Shown: positions 44,848 to 54,666, counted from the first letter of the stretch. The stretch is 64,000 nucleotides of DNA from Aquimarina sp. Aq78 (GCF_900299525.1 NZ_OMKA01000003.1:612053-676052), one strand, 5' to 3'. The notes: generated by a model not told the origin, from the letters alone. Translations and numbers: made by a program.

Positions 44848-46189
44848 CCTTAAATGGAATAATCCAATTTTTATGTTTAAATGATTCTTTTTGTTTTCCC
44901 AGATCTACTGTTGGATCTATATATTGAGTACTCAACCTACCATTAAGTGCTACATAGCTCTCAACAAATACTTGTATGTTTTGATGCCCTTGACTTTTAA
45001 AATGCTTTTTTAGATAATGAGCGTATTGTAATATAAAATCAGGTTGCGATGCCATTTGTTTTTGTTGAAAAGCTGTAAGAAAATCATCATTATCAACATA
45101 AAATCGCTTTTTGGTTTTACTATCAACAATTTTAAAATTAGCATAGCCCGCTTTTTCCATCAACATTACTCTCCATGAAAATCGATATCCTTCTTCTGTC
45201 CAGAATAACTCTCCTGGGTATAACATATATCTAAACGGTAAAAGCAATTGAATAGCAAAGAATATAGTTATAGAGGTTAAAAGGATTTTATTTTTCTCAG
45301 GAAAAAATTGTAATGCTGTATTGGTATCAAACTGTAGCTTGCTTATTTTAAACACTTTGGAAATAAAATCTAATATTTTATGATGGAGATTAGCATCAAA
45401 AAATATCAATGTGCTCACAATCATAATATAAGGGAACATTCCTATAGGAAAAAGAACTCGGGTTAAAACATGAAAGATAACGACCAGAATAAAAGCAAAA
45501 GGTCTCGTTTTTTTATATAATAACAATAGTGGAATTGTAAGATCATAAATCGCACCCGAATAGCTAAATAGATAATGCATCCATTCTTTTTGCATCAAAT
45601 CTCCCAAAAGAGGTACGCTATATTTAGAAGGTAACCATATTTTAAGAGGCATCGCTTTTGCCAACCAATCAGAATTAAGTTTTGCCAAACCTGCATAAAA
45701 ATATACAATCCCCAAAAGTAATTTGATAACATCAATTGTCCAGTTAGGAATTAATTGATAAGAAATTCTTTTCAGTTTTGCATCTAATGCATAATACCTA
45801 TTTGCAGGTAAAAAAATCATTACAAAACTAAGTAAGCTTATAAAATAGTAATGATTAAGATATGTTGTCTTATCCATCAATTCTATGTAAGTAAAACTGA
45901 TAAAAAAAGTAACTATTGCAATCCTATATTTGAAACCAAGTGCTATAAAAATCGTAGAAATTCCGCATATGACAAAAATAATGTAGGTATAGATTCCTAT
46001 AGGTTTTATCCATTCGAAACCATAATATGAGAAAAAAAACTTAGGCTGAATGTATAGTTTATCAATCCATCCGTAGCTCCAAAAACGAATAATACTAATT
46101 AGCATCATTACTCCAAAAAAAATACGAAAGACTGCAAGTGGTGCAGCCTCCGTCGTTTTTTTCAGATATTCGTCAAGTTTAAAAATCAT
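44828..46189 (-). CDS. HTTM (vitamin K gamma-carboxylase-like) membrane protein
   Basis: A 453-residue inner-membrane protein with about seven to eight spans. PLAVFRIFFGVMMLISIIRF opens the first span, ELMDKTTYLNHYYF matches the conserved HTTM region of the vitamin K-dependent carboxylase family, and IYDLTIPLLLLYKKTRPFAF follows. Bacterial members are often linked to imelysin and TonB receptors in Bacteroidota; a modification of a periplasmic partner has been proposed in general but is not shown. It lies 18 bp after imelysin and overlaps the receptor gene. Confidence 0.92.
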   Translation of the reverse strand: MIFKLDEYLKKTTEAAPLAVFRIFFGVMMLISIIRFWSYGWIDKLYIQPKFFFSYYGFEWIKPIGIYTYIIFVICGISTIFIALGFKYRIAIVTFFISFTYIELMDKTTYLNHYYFISLLSFVMIFLPANRYYALDAKLKRISYQLIPNWTIDVIKLLLGIVYFYAGLAKLNSDWLAKAMPLKIWLPSKYSVPLLGDLMQKEWMHYLFSYSGAIYDLTIPLLLLYKKTRPFAFILVVIFHVLTRVLFPIGMFPYIMIVSTLIFFDANLHHKILDFISKVFKISKLQFDTNTALQFFPEKNKILLTSITIFFAIQLLLPFRYMLYPGELFWTEEGYRFSWRVMLMEKAGYANFKIVDSKTKKRFYVDNDDFLTAFQQKQMASQPDFILQYAHYLKKHFKSQGHQNIQVFVESYVALNGRLSTQYIDPTVDLGKQKESFKHKNWIIPFKDEIKGL

Positions 46190-46207
46190 CTAACAATATA
46201 TGCAAAT

Positions 46208-47329
46208 TTAATCTCCATCAGCATCAACAAAATCTACACGTATAGACAATGCAGAAAGCATATCTACTTTAAGAAAAACTACATTTTTCTGTAATTCATC
46301 ATATGTTTGTGTCATTAAACTATTGTTAGTACGAACCTGAGATGAAAAATCGTCATCGAGACTTGATGCTTTTGTTCTTGCAGTATTAAATTGGTTATTG
46401 ATAAGAGTACTTAAATCTGCACCATCCTTAATCGTATTTAAGAAATCTAAATACGTTTTTAAACTTTCTCCTGTAGTGGTACTACCAAAATGTTTTCCGT
46501 TAAAAAAATCTTGTAATGCATTAAGATTAGCATTAAAAAGTGTTTTAGATATATCTGTCTTATAAAAAGCTTCTACTGTATTATCTAATGGAGACCCCGA
46601 GAACACACCTGCAGGTATTCCTATTTTGGCTGCACGTAAATGCTTTTCATAATGAAAAATAAAATCATTAGTCAATTTATCTACCGAGCTTGTTGCAGAA
46701 GATCCACTATTACTTATAAAAGTACCTCTATAACTTCCTTTCCAGTCGTTTAAAACCTCATCGGTAAGATTATTCATACGGTTTACCAAATCAGTTAAGT
46801 ACTTTTTATAACCAGCAGCATTAGCATTGGTAGTATAAAACTCAACGATCCCTATATCGGTACCTGATAATCCATTCAAAAGATAATCCAAAGCTCCAAA
46901 TCCTTGTTCGTCTTGTTTTGTTACCGAAGTAAAATCATACGTTCCCGAAGTAATATTAGATTCTATTTCGGCTACAGTAACAGGATATACATTCATAAAA
47001 TTTCGTAGCGAAAGTTCTTCTGCTTTTCCTATTTCAAACATACTCACCGATTGCCATGAGGTATATGCTTTTATCCAAGCATTCCTTAGCGCAATAAGAT
47101 TTGCCGCATCGGTTGTAGTTATAAAACCAGAGGTTGCCGTTTTTAAAGCAGTTATATCATTAGAAAAACTTTGATATGAAGGTATAACTATATTATCTGC
47201 TATATTAGTTAATAAGGCTTTTCGGTCAAAATTATCTGTATTATCGCCTGTACCATTCGAATCATCACTCGATGAGCAGCCTGCAATAAAAATCAGCATG
47301 GCCAAAATTAAAAATAATGATTTATTCAT
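46208..47329 (-). CDS. imelysin-family lipoprotein
   Basis: A 373-residue lipoprotein (lipid on Cys18, LIFIAGCSSSDD). The imelysin fold is indicated by two helical repeats: WQSVSMFEIGKAEELSLRNF with QGFGALDYLLNG in the first, and FIFHYEKHLRAAKIGIPAG in the second. Imelysin proteins bind iron or haem-related ligands in the periplasm or at the surface and are linked to uptake systems; proteolysis is doubtful. A terminator at 47368-47411 separates it from DUF4856, and TACATTTG (plus 47361-47368) may be its own -7 box. Confidence 0.92.
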   Translation of the reverse strand: MNKSLFLILAMLIFIAGCSSSDDSNGTGDNTDNFDRKALLTNIADNIVIPSYQSFSNDITALKTATSGFITTTDAANLIALRNAWIKAYTSWQSVSMFEIGKAEELSLRNFMNVYPVTVAEIESNITSGTYDFTSVTKQDEQGFGALDYLLNGLSGTDIGIVEFYTTNANAAGYKKYLTDLVNRMNNLTDEVLNDWKGSYRGTFISNSGSSATSSVDKLTNDFIFHYEKHLRAAKIGIPAGVFSGSPLDNTVEAFYKTDISKTLFNANLNALQDFFNGKHFGSTTTGESLKTYLDFLNTIKDGADLSTLINNQFNTARTKASSLDDDFSSQVRTNNSLMTQTYDELQKNVVFLKVDMLSALSIRVDFVDADGD

Positions 47330-47367
47330 CTTATTTTTATTTATTCTTAATAAATTTTTGCAAATGT

Positions 47368-47411
47368 AAAAAAAGAGGTTGGAAATGTTATGATTTCCAA
47401 CCTCTTTTTTT
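47368..47411 (-). terminator. terminator between DUF4856 and imelysin genes
   Basis: GAGGTTGGAAAT (47375-47386) pairs with ATTTCCAACCTC (47393-47404), flanked by A7 and T7. It lies within the presumed operon, so it probably reduces transcription of imelysin-HTTM-receptor relative to DUF4856. Confidence 0.82.
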
Positions 47412-47435
47412 AAACTTTATGAATTGTTTATTATT

Positions 47436-48662
47436 CTAGCTACCGGCTTGTGCCACAGTAAAACTAAATTTACCTGCAATTGTTTCTGAAATTGATTGTA
47501 AAGTTGCCGGAGTCACATCCCAAAATCCATTGGTACCTCCCATTAACTGATCTATTAGTCCTTGAACCTCTGTTCTCGTTAAATAAGGTACATTACCTTC
47601 TGATTTTCTTGTAAATTGTAAACTATAAACAAACCCAAACCCTTCAGATAGGTCATGAAATGCACTAGCATAATCTACAGTAGGGGCTTCTAACGCATTT
47701 TTTCCTTGTTGTAAATAATATACTGCTCTTACCGCAATAACTTGTGATATTTTTGCTCTAATAATTGCTGCTTGCTCATCACGAATATCATATTTCTTTG
47801 CAACAATGGCTGCTCTACCTAACTTAAATGCATCAAATATTTCTTTTGCAATACCTGCAAAATCAGAATCTCCTTCTACTCTACCAATATATTTATTTAG
47901 AAAACTATCATCTTTACCAATAGTTTTATTTGGATCTGCTTTATCCTGAGAAGCACCATATAGATAGCCATAAGCTTCATCCCATTTGTGCTCCATTGTA
48001 GTATAAGGTTTACCTTCTGCTACCACACCATTATTATTATCTGCTACATTAGAAGCTTCATCTAAAACCGCAGTTCCTAAATAATTATTTAAAGCTTGAT
48101 CAGTCATTAAAGCTCCAATTAAACTCTTGGCAAATGCTTGGTTTAATTCTAATCCTTTTGCATTAACATATCTATTAGACCCTCCTCCGGCTTCTTGTAT
48201 AACTCCTGCTACACCAGCTGAAGCACTTGTCGCCCAATTAGGAAAAACATCATCTACCTGGCTTTTTATCCAACCATCAAATTTTTCTTTTATAACTGCA
48301 GCATCTGTTGCATTATCAGAAAAATAATCTCTTGATGCAGCCGTCTTGCTTCTTACACTTTTACCAGATGCATTTAAATCAGCATCAGAAAAATCATTCG
48401 CTCCTTCTGCATGAGCAAACATTGCATCTAAAATAGCTTCGGTACTTGCATTATCTTTTAATTTACTTATAATTTCTTCGGCCATTGCAATACGCGTAGT
48501 TTGGCCTCCAAAGCTTATAGAGCTTTCATTATTACGTTCAAAAACGTAGGTCGCAGGTGCCTCTACCACTACTGGCGGAGTACTATCATCATCTGAAGAA
48601 CAAGACCCTAAAATAAAGGTTCCTGATATACATACAAATTTTAGTAAGTTTTTAATTTTCAT
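47436..48662 (-). CDS. DUF4856 lipoprotein
   Basis: A 408-residue lipoprotein (lipid on Cys21, ISGTFILGSCSSDDD). Mostly helical, with YVFERNNESSISFGGQTTRI, KFDGWIKSQVDDVFPNW, AKGLELNQAFAKSLIGAL and the C-terminal AFHDLSEGFGFVYSLQFTR. This is DUF4856, consistently encoded next to imelysin in Bacteroidota and probably related to it in function. It is the first gene of the iron block and has the best promoter in the region (48703-48733). Confidence 0.9.
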   Translation of the reverse strand: MKIKNLLKFVCISGTFILGSCSSDDDSTPPVVVEAPATYVFERNNESSISFGGQTTRIAMAEEIISKLKDNASTEAILDAMFAHAEGANDFSDADLNASGKSVRSKTAASRDYFSDNATDAAVIKEKFDGWIKSQVDDVFPNWATSASAGVAGVIQEAGGGSNRYVNAKGLELNQAFAKSLIGALMTDQALNNYLGTAVLDEASNVADNNNGVVAEGKPYTTMEHKWDEAYGYLYGASQDKADPNKTIGKDDSFLNKYIGRVEGDSDFAGIAKEIFDAFKLGRAAIVAKKYDIRDEQAAIIRAKISQVIAVRAVYYLQQGKNALEAPTVDYASAFHDLSEGFGFVYSLQFTRKSEGNVPYLTRTEVQGLIDQLMGGTNGFWDVTPATLQSISETIAGKFSFTVAQAGS

Positions 48663-48702
48663 TTTTTTTATTTAGACTTAATATCAATAACTTATGAGTT
48701 CG

Positions 48703-48733
48703 CAAAGATATTCATCAAAACGAATTTGACAAA
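48703..48733 (-). promoter_or_regulatory. promoter of the DUF4856/imelysin operon
   Basis: Minus strand: TTTG (plus 48730-48733), 19-bp spacer, TATCTTTG (plus 48703-48710), a perfect Bacteroidota promoter 41 bp before the ATG. Just upstream lies a direct CTAAAT pair (48745-48756) in AT-rich sequence that might be a Fur-type site, a weak suggestion. Confidence 0.72.
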
Positions 48734-48814
48734 GTTTATTTATTCTAAATCTAAATTAATTTTAAATTTCAGTAAATAAAAAAAATATCGAACTGATTTT
48801 AAGACATTTATAAC

Positions 48815-49681
48815 TTAATGGTATAAAGAAAATATTTTGGTAGCCTCATTATGAGAAGATTCAAAACTTAATGTTCTGATATTTATTTCGGCATTCACCG
48901 TTGTAAAATATGAGATCATACGCTCGGTAGGCATATTACCAGTTAATTCGTCTTTTGCCATTGGGCATCCTCCAAATCCCTGAATAGCTCCATCAAACCG
49001 TCTACATCCTGCTTTATATGCAGAATCTACTTTCTCAAACCAGGTCGTTGGTGTTGTATGTAGGTGTGCTCCAAATTCAATCTCTGGATAGGCCGGAATT
49101 AAATTCGAAAACAAATAATCAATAATTTCTGGTGTAGAAGTACCAACAGTATCAGATAACGAAAGAATTTTCACTCCCATCTTGCTTAATTTCTCGGTCC
49201 ACTCTCCTACTATTTCTACGCTCCATGGATCTCCATAAGGATTACCAAACCCCATAGAAAGATAAGCCACCACTTCTTTATTTGCTTTATCAGCGATGTG
49301 TAGTATTTCTTGTAATGTAGCTACAGATTCTGCAATAGTCTTATGTGTATTTCTCATCTGGAAATTTTCTGAAATAGAAAAAGGGTATCCCAAATAATCA
49401 ATCGCTTCGTGTTGTACTGCATCATTAGCACCACGAACATTAGCAATAATAGCCAACAATTTGCTTCTGGTATCAGAGAGATCCAATTGCGATAAAACCT
49501 GGGCAGTATCCACCATTTGCGGTATCGCTTTTGGTGAAACAAAACTTCCAAAATCTATAGTATCAAAACCACATCTTAGTAAAGACTGAATGTATTGAAC
49601 CTTTTTTTCGGTAGGAATAAATTCTTTTATACCCTGCATAGCATCACGGGGACATTCAATAATTTTTACGTTTTCGGTCAT
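48815..49681 (-). CDS. hydroxymethylglutaryl-CoA lyase-like enzyme
   Basis: A 288-residue cytosolic DRE-TIM metallolyase. Seen: IIECPRDAMQG (the metal- and Arg-bearing strand, DRE-like PRDA), FGSFVSPKAIPQM, ISLSDTVGTSTP-type strand, FGAHLHTTPTTW with the metal His pair, and the signature GFGGCPMAKDELTGNMPTE. HMG-CoA lyase cleaves HMG-CoA to acetoacetate and acetyl-CoA in leucine degradation. This short form is the Bacteroidota type. No other leucine-pathway genes are nearby. Confidence 0.9.
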   Translation of the reverse strand: MTENVKIIECPRDAMQGIKEFIPTEKKVQYIQSLLRCGFDTIDFGSFVSPKAIPQMVDTAQVLSQLDLSDTRSKLLAIIANVRGANDAVQHEAIDYLGYPFSISENFQMRNTHKTIAESVATLQEILHIADKANKEVVAYLSMGFGNPYGDPWSVEIVGEWTEKLSKMGVKILSLSDTVGTSTPEIIDYLFSNLIPAYPEIEFGAHLHTTPTTWFEKVDSAYKAGCRRFDGAIQGFGGCPMAKDELTGNMPTERMISYFTTVNAEINIRTLSFESSHNEATKIFSLYH

Positions 49682-49923
49682 TTTAGAGTAGCAAACTAAG
49701 AAATATTCAATTGTGTGTATAAAAGTATGATTATTTTTTAAAATTTAAAGCGTTTCGACGCTACATGATATGAACACCCAACAAAAGGATTATAATAATT
49801 TAACTCGAATTGTGTATGCGAAAATCTTTTATGACATATGTAACATCAATTGGTTACAAATCTTATATCTATAAGTAATTGATTTATTTATAATTGCTAT
49901 ATTTAAAAAGCCAAATTAAAAAC

Positions 49924-52731
49924 ATGAGAAATTTCTTTCCTCTACTTTTTTTAATCCTCCAAATAAATTCTACCGCTCAATCGATTTCTACAAAGCCTAT
50001 AGAAATTACTAGTAAAGACAGTATTTATATGCCTTTAGAAGAAGTAACTCTTTACAAAGATTATTCTAAAGAACTTAATTTTAATCAAATTACACTCCAA
50101 GCATTTAAATCTATACATCTTTTAGATTTTAAAAATTCTGAACCAAATGCTTTTTATTGGTATAAATTTAAAATAGATATTAAAACAGATGCCAAAATAT
50201 TATATTTTCTAACCTTTATTAGTGATGCTTCAGATTTTTATATACCTCTCAAAAAAGAAGGTTACAAAAAATATGAAACCGGGACATTTATTAAAAAAGG
50301 AAAGATTACTTATGATATTGAGCAAGCTTCATCACTTAGTTTATCTATAGATTCGATTGACTTTTCTAAACCTTTTTATTTTAATAAAAAACCAATCTCC
50401 AATGCTGGTAAATCAAGTATCAGAGAATCTTTTGGGATTATACTTGTTGACCATAAAAGTGTTGTTGGTGATATAATTAGAGAGGTTTCCGTAGCTAAAC
50501 ATCAAGAGTTTTATACAGGTGCTATATTCATTGCTTGCTTACTTTTTCTTGTAAGTTTTTTTATCTCTAGAGATAAAAACTTTTTGAACTATAGTATTTA
50601 CTTATTTTTTGTGACCGCAATTTTTGCTCCAAATACTCCATTTACTTTTTCTGTATTGAACAGTATTCACCCTATGCTTTTTCATTATATAAAACAACTT
50701 AGTATTATTGGAGCTTCCTTTTTTTATTTTTATTTTGTTTACGGTATCTTAGAGTTTAAGGTAGTCCATAAACGGTTATGTAAATTCTCTAACTATTTTT
50801 TATTCAGCATTGTTCTTTTTGCTATTATTAACTTAATCATATCTATAATTGATCCGCACCTTAATTATCGTATTGGTGTTTTCTTCGCATTTAGAATATT
50901 TTTTGGTAGTACTGCATTAATTGTCTTTGTATATCTATTCTCTGTGAGAAAAGATTTGATATCAAGAGTTGTACTTATAAGTAGTTTTTTACTTATTATT
51001 GGAAATATTGCCTCTATAATTACGGCTAATGGTTTATACTTTTTAAATACTGTATTAATTGAGATTTTAATTTTTTCAGGAATTGTATCATATAATAATA
51101 AAAGAAATGTTGAATATAGAATTAAAGGTCAGTATGAGCTTGATAATGAACGAAAAATAAAAACCGAACTTATACAACTAGACAAAGCAAAATCAAACTT
51201 CTTTGCTAACATATCGCATGAGCTTAGAACTCCACTTACCCTAATATCTGGCCCCATACAAAACAAACTAATGAATGAAGATCTTAGTAAAAAAGATCGT
51301 GTTGATTTTGAATTAGTTTTAAACAATAGTAATCGAATTTCTGATCTAGTCAATCAATTATTAGATATCTCCAAAATTGAAGCCGGTAGTATGACTTTAT
51401 CTTTGCAAAAGGTAAAACCAATACAACAAGTTAATGCTATCGTTAAAGATTTTGAGTATGCAGCAAGTTTAAAAAACATTAATTTTCTAACGTATTTAAA
51501 CAATCATGAAGAAGAAGGCTGGTTGGATCGGGATGCCTTATATAAAATTACAACTAATTTAGTGTCGAATGCTATAAAATATACTCCAGAAAATGGTTCT
51601 ATTATCTGCAATGCTCATATCAAAAAAGATAAACTCCTTGTCGATATAAAAAACACAGGAGAAGGCTTGACCAAAGAACAACAACAACTGGTTTTTAAAC
51701 GTTTTTATCAAACCCATAGTTCTCAATCTGGCACAGGTATCGGGCTAGCTTTGGTTAATGAACTTGTAAAATTACACGAAGGAGTAATCACTGTGGATAG
51801 TAAACCAAAGGAATGGACAAGCTTTAACTTTGCAATCTCCTTAGATAAAAAGGTTATAAAAAATGCTACAGTTATAGAAGAAAATTCAGTACCTATTACT
51901 CATTATCATACTATTCATGAAATTTCTGACACCGCTACAAATGATTTAGAATTGGGCAATAAAAATGATGAACTTCCTATTTTATTAATAGTTGAAGACA
52001 ATAAGGATCTAAATAAATTGCTTCAGGATAATTTTAAAGATCAGTATCATATTATTAGTAGCGATAATGGAGAAGAAGGATGTGAACTGGCGATACAACA
52101 CATTCCTGATATCATCATTTCTGATATTATGATGCCCAAAAAAGATGGAATTGAGCTCACTAATGAATTAAAGAATGATGAACGTACCAGTCATATTCCA
52201 ATCATTTTATTAACTGCAAAAGCCGGTGAAGAAAATGAATTGTCAGGATTGCAAATAGGAGCTGATGAATACATGACCAAACCTTTTAATCAAAAAATAC
52301 TGGCTGCCAAGGTTAATAATCTTTTGATGATTAGAAAAAAATTGCAATTGCGATATAGCCAGGAAGTATTTTTAACTCCAAAAGATATCACCATAACCCC
52401 TATGGATGAAAACTTCTTAAACAAAGTACAAAAGGTAATGGATGAACAATTGATAGAATCTTCTTTTAGTGTAGAAGAATTTAGTAAAGCCATAGGTATG
52501 AGCCGAATGCAACTACACAGAAAACTAAAGGCTCTTACTGGCTTAACATCCTCAGAATTTATTAGATCTCAACGTCTTAAATTGTCCGCACAACTACTCA
52601 AAAATTCTGATACAAATGTATCTCAGGTTGGGTATGCTGTAGGTTTCAACGATCATTCTTATTTTACTAAATGCTTTAAAGAAATGTATCAATGTACTCC
52701 TTCTGAGTATGCTACTAAAGAAAGTAAATAA
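49924..52731 (+). CDS. 7TMR-DISM hybrid two-component regulator with AraC output
   Basis: A 935-residue one-protein signalling chain: signal MRNFFPLLFLILQINSTA, 7TMR-DISM extracellular domain (about 20-180), seven transmembrane helices (about 190-390), HisKA with His432 (FANISHELRTPLTLI), HATPase (VSNAIKYTPENG, GTGIGLALV), receiver with Asp734 (IISDIMMPKKDG) and an AraC HTH (about 835-930, SVEEFSKAIGMSRMQLHRKL and VGFNDHSYFTKCFKEMY). It senses a carbohydrate-like or other ligand outside and activates neighbouring genes. Start at 49924 is preferred over 49894, which adds ten residues before the signal. It precedes the surface-protein island and may control it. Confidence 0.93.
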   Translation: MRNFFPLLFLILQINSTAQSISTKPIEITSKDSIYMPLEEVTLYKDYSKELNFNQITLQAFKSIHLLDFKNSEPNAFYWYKFKIDIKTDAKILYFLTFISDASDFYIPLKKEGYKKYETGTFIKKGKITYDIEQASSLSLSIDSIDFSKPFYFNKKPISNAGKSSIRESFGIILVDHKSVVGDIIREVSVAKHQEFYTGAIFIACLLFLVSFFISRDKNFLNYSIYLFFVTAIFAPNTPFTFSVLNSIHPMLFHYIKQLSIIGASFFYFYFVYGILEFKVVHKRLCKFSNYFLFSIVLFAIINLIISIIDPHLNYRIGVFFAFRIFFGSTALIVFVYLFSVRKDLISRVVLISSFLLIIGNIASIITANGLYFLNTVLIEILIFSGIVSYNNKRNVEYRIKGQYELDNERKIKTELIQLDKAKSNFFANISHELRTPLTLISGPIQNKLMNEDLSKKDRVDFELVLNNSNRISDLVNQLLDISKIEAGSMTLSLQKVKPIQQVNAIVKDFEYAASLKNINFLTYLNNHEEEGWLDRDALYKITTNLVSNAIKYTPENGSIICNAHIKKDKLLVDIKNTGEGLTKEQQQLVFKRFYQTHSSQSGTGIGLALVNELVKLHEGVITVDSKPKEWTSFNFAISLDKKVIKNATVIEENSVPITHYHTIHEISDTATNDLELGNKNDELPILLIVEDNKDLNKLLQDNFKDQYHIISSDNGEEGCELAIQHIPDIIISDIMMPKKDGIELTNELKNDERTSHIPIILLTAKAGEENELSGLQIGADEYMTKPFNQKILAAKVNNLLMIRKKLQLRYSQEVFLTPKDITITPMDENFLNKVQKVMDEQLIESSFSVEEFSKAIGMSRMQLHRKLKALTGLTSSEFIRSQRLKLSAQLLKNSDTNVSQVGYAVGFNDHSYFTKCFKEMYQCTPSEYATKESK

Positions 52732-52768
52732 TTCTTTTATCACCTCTTAATAAACATCCCTAAAAACA

Positions 52769-52783
52769 AGGGGCAATCCCCCT
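52769..52783. promoter_or_regulatory. palindromic element AGGGG-N5-CCCCT, copy 3
   Basis: AGGGG, CAATC, CCCCT: same half-sites as copies 1 and 2 with one base less between them. It lies 38 bp past the hybrid-regulator stop and 124 bp before the small ORF at 52908. Confidence 0.45.
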
Positions 52784-52907
52784 ATTCTCTTAATGTTACA
52801 TAATTCATAGTCTTTGTTACATACCTTATAATGATCTCCTTTTACATATCCTAGTTTTACCGTCAAGTCTAAAAACAAAGTTTGATTTATTGATTGATCA
52901 TGCTAGC

Positions 52908-53060
52908 ATGAATAAAAAAAGAAAAAGTTATAAAGGGCAACTCAATAGTTTTTCTACGAACAGCATACATCTAAATATAAATCATTTAGAAGATGGAACC
53001 TACACATTAAAAATCATACATAAAAACAAAATAATTAAGGAAGTAAAATTTAGGAAGTAA
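52908..53060 (+). CDS. possible small protein resembling a T9SS tail
   Basis: A 50-codon ATG frame: MNKKRKSYKGQLNSFSTNSI then HLNINHLEDGTYTLKIIHKN and KIIKEVKFRK. The second half looks like the end of a type A T9SS sorting domain (INxSxLxxGxYxLKI..K). It may be a short stand-alone gene or the remnant of a larger secreted protein. The frame is open upstream for at least 35 codons without ATG, which favours a remnant. Too short to be certain. Confidence 0.35.
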   Translation: MNKKRKSYKGQLNSFSTNSIHLNINHLEDGTYTLKIIHKNKIIKEVKFRK

Positions 53061-53196
53061 GAGTATCATCTATCAAATTTCTGCTTTTGTTGAAAGCTTG
53101 ATTTTTTCTAAAAAAATTATGAAAAATATTCATAATAGAGGTAACAATATTCTTGGTATAAGGATATGAAGATGTAAAACTTTAAAAATAAAAGAA

Positions 53197-54213
53197 ATGA
53201 AAACAAAAGCTTTTAACACACTACTGTTAGCCATACTTACAGTTATCCTTTTTTCGTGTAACTCAGATGATGATGATAATGCTCCTTTACGAGGAGGAGG
53301 AGAGTTTTCTTTAACCTTTACAGTACAAACTGAAGAAGATCAAATGGGTGAATTTGCAGAAGTCGCCATGGCTATTTTTGACGGAAAAATTTATGCTGCC
53401 GGAGGTTATAATTCATACGGTGGTTCTCAATTTCATTTCCTCTGGTCTAGTAATAATGGTATTAATTGGGGTACTGTTCCTCTTTCTAGTACTACACCAA
53501 CAAGCTTTACATCTTTTCGTTATGGAGCTACATTAACTACATTTAATGATCAACTTTGGCTTATCGGTGGTAAAGACATTGCAGATGTTCCATATACCAA
53601 TATATGGCATTCAACAGATGGGGAGTCCTGGAACGAATTATCTCCTCCCTTTGGAGCTTTATTAGCTCATGAAACCATCGTATATAACAACAGAATGTAT
53701 GTAACAAAAGGTAATCGTACAACTAATCAAACTGAGGTATGGTCAACAACAAATGGTCTAGACTGGATACAAGAAACCGATAATGCGTTTTCTGGAAGAG
53801 CAGGACAAAAAGGTGTTGTTTTTAATGATGCAATATATCTACTGGGAGGAGAAGATATAGCGGGTAACAAAGTAAATGAAATATGGACCAGTACCAATGG
53901 TAGTTCATGGGCAGAAGTTAACCCCGCTACTCTGTTTTCTGAAAGAAATGCACATTCTGCAACTGTTTACAATAATAAAGTGTGGGTTATTGCTGGTAAA
54001 GATAACCTTACTGAGTTTAACAACGAAATATGGTATTCATCAGATATGATGACCTGGACCAGATATGAAGGCCCCAGACCAGGAACAGATGGTATCAACG
54101 GTCACACCGCATTACTATTTAATGATGAGATATGGATTTTTGGAAGTAATCGTAGTGATGGTGCAGGTGGTACACGTAGAACCGGTGAAATAAGCAGTAT
54201 TAAAGAAGATTAA
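53197..54213 (+). CDS. kelch-repeat lipoprotein
   Basis: A 338-residue surface lipoprotein (MKTKAFNTLLLAILTVILFSC, lipid on Cys21, then NSDDDDN). Six kelch-like blades are visible through KIYAAGG, QLWLIGG, RMYVTKG, AIYLLGG, KVWVIAG and EIWIFGS, each paired with an Asp-box-like strand such as WHSTDGESW or WTSTNGSSW. The Asp-rich stretch after Cys is a lipoprotein export signal in Bacteroidota. It is related to the kelch gene at 61526. Binding of protein or glycan by the propeller is the likely role; partner unknown. Confidence 0.85.
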   Translation: MKTKAFNTLLLAILTVILFSCNSDDDDNAPLRGGGEFSLTFTVQTEEDQMGEFAEVAMAIFDGKIYAAGGYNSYGGSQFHFLWSSNNGINWGTVPLSSTTPTSFTSFRYGATLTTFNDQLWLIGGKDIADVPYTNIWHSTDGESWNELSPPFGALLAHETIVYNNRMYVTKGNRTTNQTEVWSTTNGLDWIQETDNAFSGRAGQKGVVFNDAIYLLGGEDIAGNKVNEIWTSTNGSSWAEVNPATLFSERNAHSATVYNNKVWVIAGKDNLTEFNNEIWYSSDMMTWTRYEGPRPGTDGINGHTALLFNDEIWIFGSNRSDGAGGTRRTGEISSIKED

Positions 54214-54288
54214 GAACTGTTCTTATATAAACAAGACACATTTCATCACTATTAACGAAGTAAATGACAGAATTAAAATTTAGAAATC

Positions 54289-54636
54289 ATGAAATCATTA
54301 CAACTCTTGATTATAGCACTTTTTATCACGCAATGGGCAAATGCACAAAGTATAGATACTAGCAAAACAAGTAAAAAAAATGTAAAAAAAGAGAATCTTT
54401 TAGATATGAAAGCCAACTTATTATCTGGTGTATTTGGAGAAAATCTGGATGGAAAATCAAATGGAAAAACAATAAGTTTCCTAGAACTACTCGAAAAAAT
54501 GGATATCCCTGCAGAGCAAAAATTAGAGTACAAAAACATGTACTATTTACAAGCTAAAAAACTTACCCAAAAACAAAAAGATTCTTTGGGATTAGCAATC
54601 GAGAAAAAAATAGTAGAAGCCAAAAAACATCAATAA
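54289..54636 (+). CDS. small secreted helical protein
   Basis: A 115-residue secreted protein, signal MKSLQLLIIALFITQWANA. The mature part is Lys-rich and helical: LLDMKANLLSGVFGENL, then SFLELLEKMDIPAEQKLEY and a long helix to the end. No family recognised. It lies 30 bp before the OmpA-like gene, with which it is probably cotranscribed and may interact. Confidence 0.7.
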   Translation: MKSLQLLIIALFITQWANAQSIDTSKTSKKNVKKENLLDMKANLLSGVFGENLDGKSNGKTISFLELLEKMDIPAEQKLEYKNMYYLQAKKLTQKQKDSLGLAIEKKIVEAKKHQ

Positions 54637-54666
54637 AAGTAATTAGGGGAAATAAAACGCAAATCG

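Larger units (their letters stand above)
52732..53196. other. regulatory region at the head of the surface-protein island
   Basis: 465 bp holding the third AGGGG/CCCCT palindrome (52769-52783) and a small ORF at 52908-53060. It separates the hybrid regulator from the first kelch lipoprotein gene. Confidence 0.5.
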
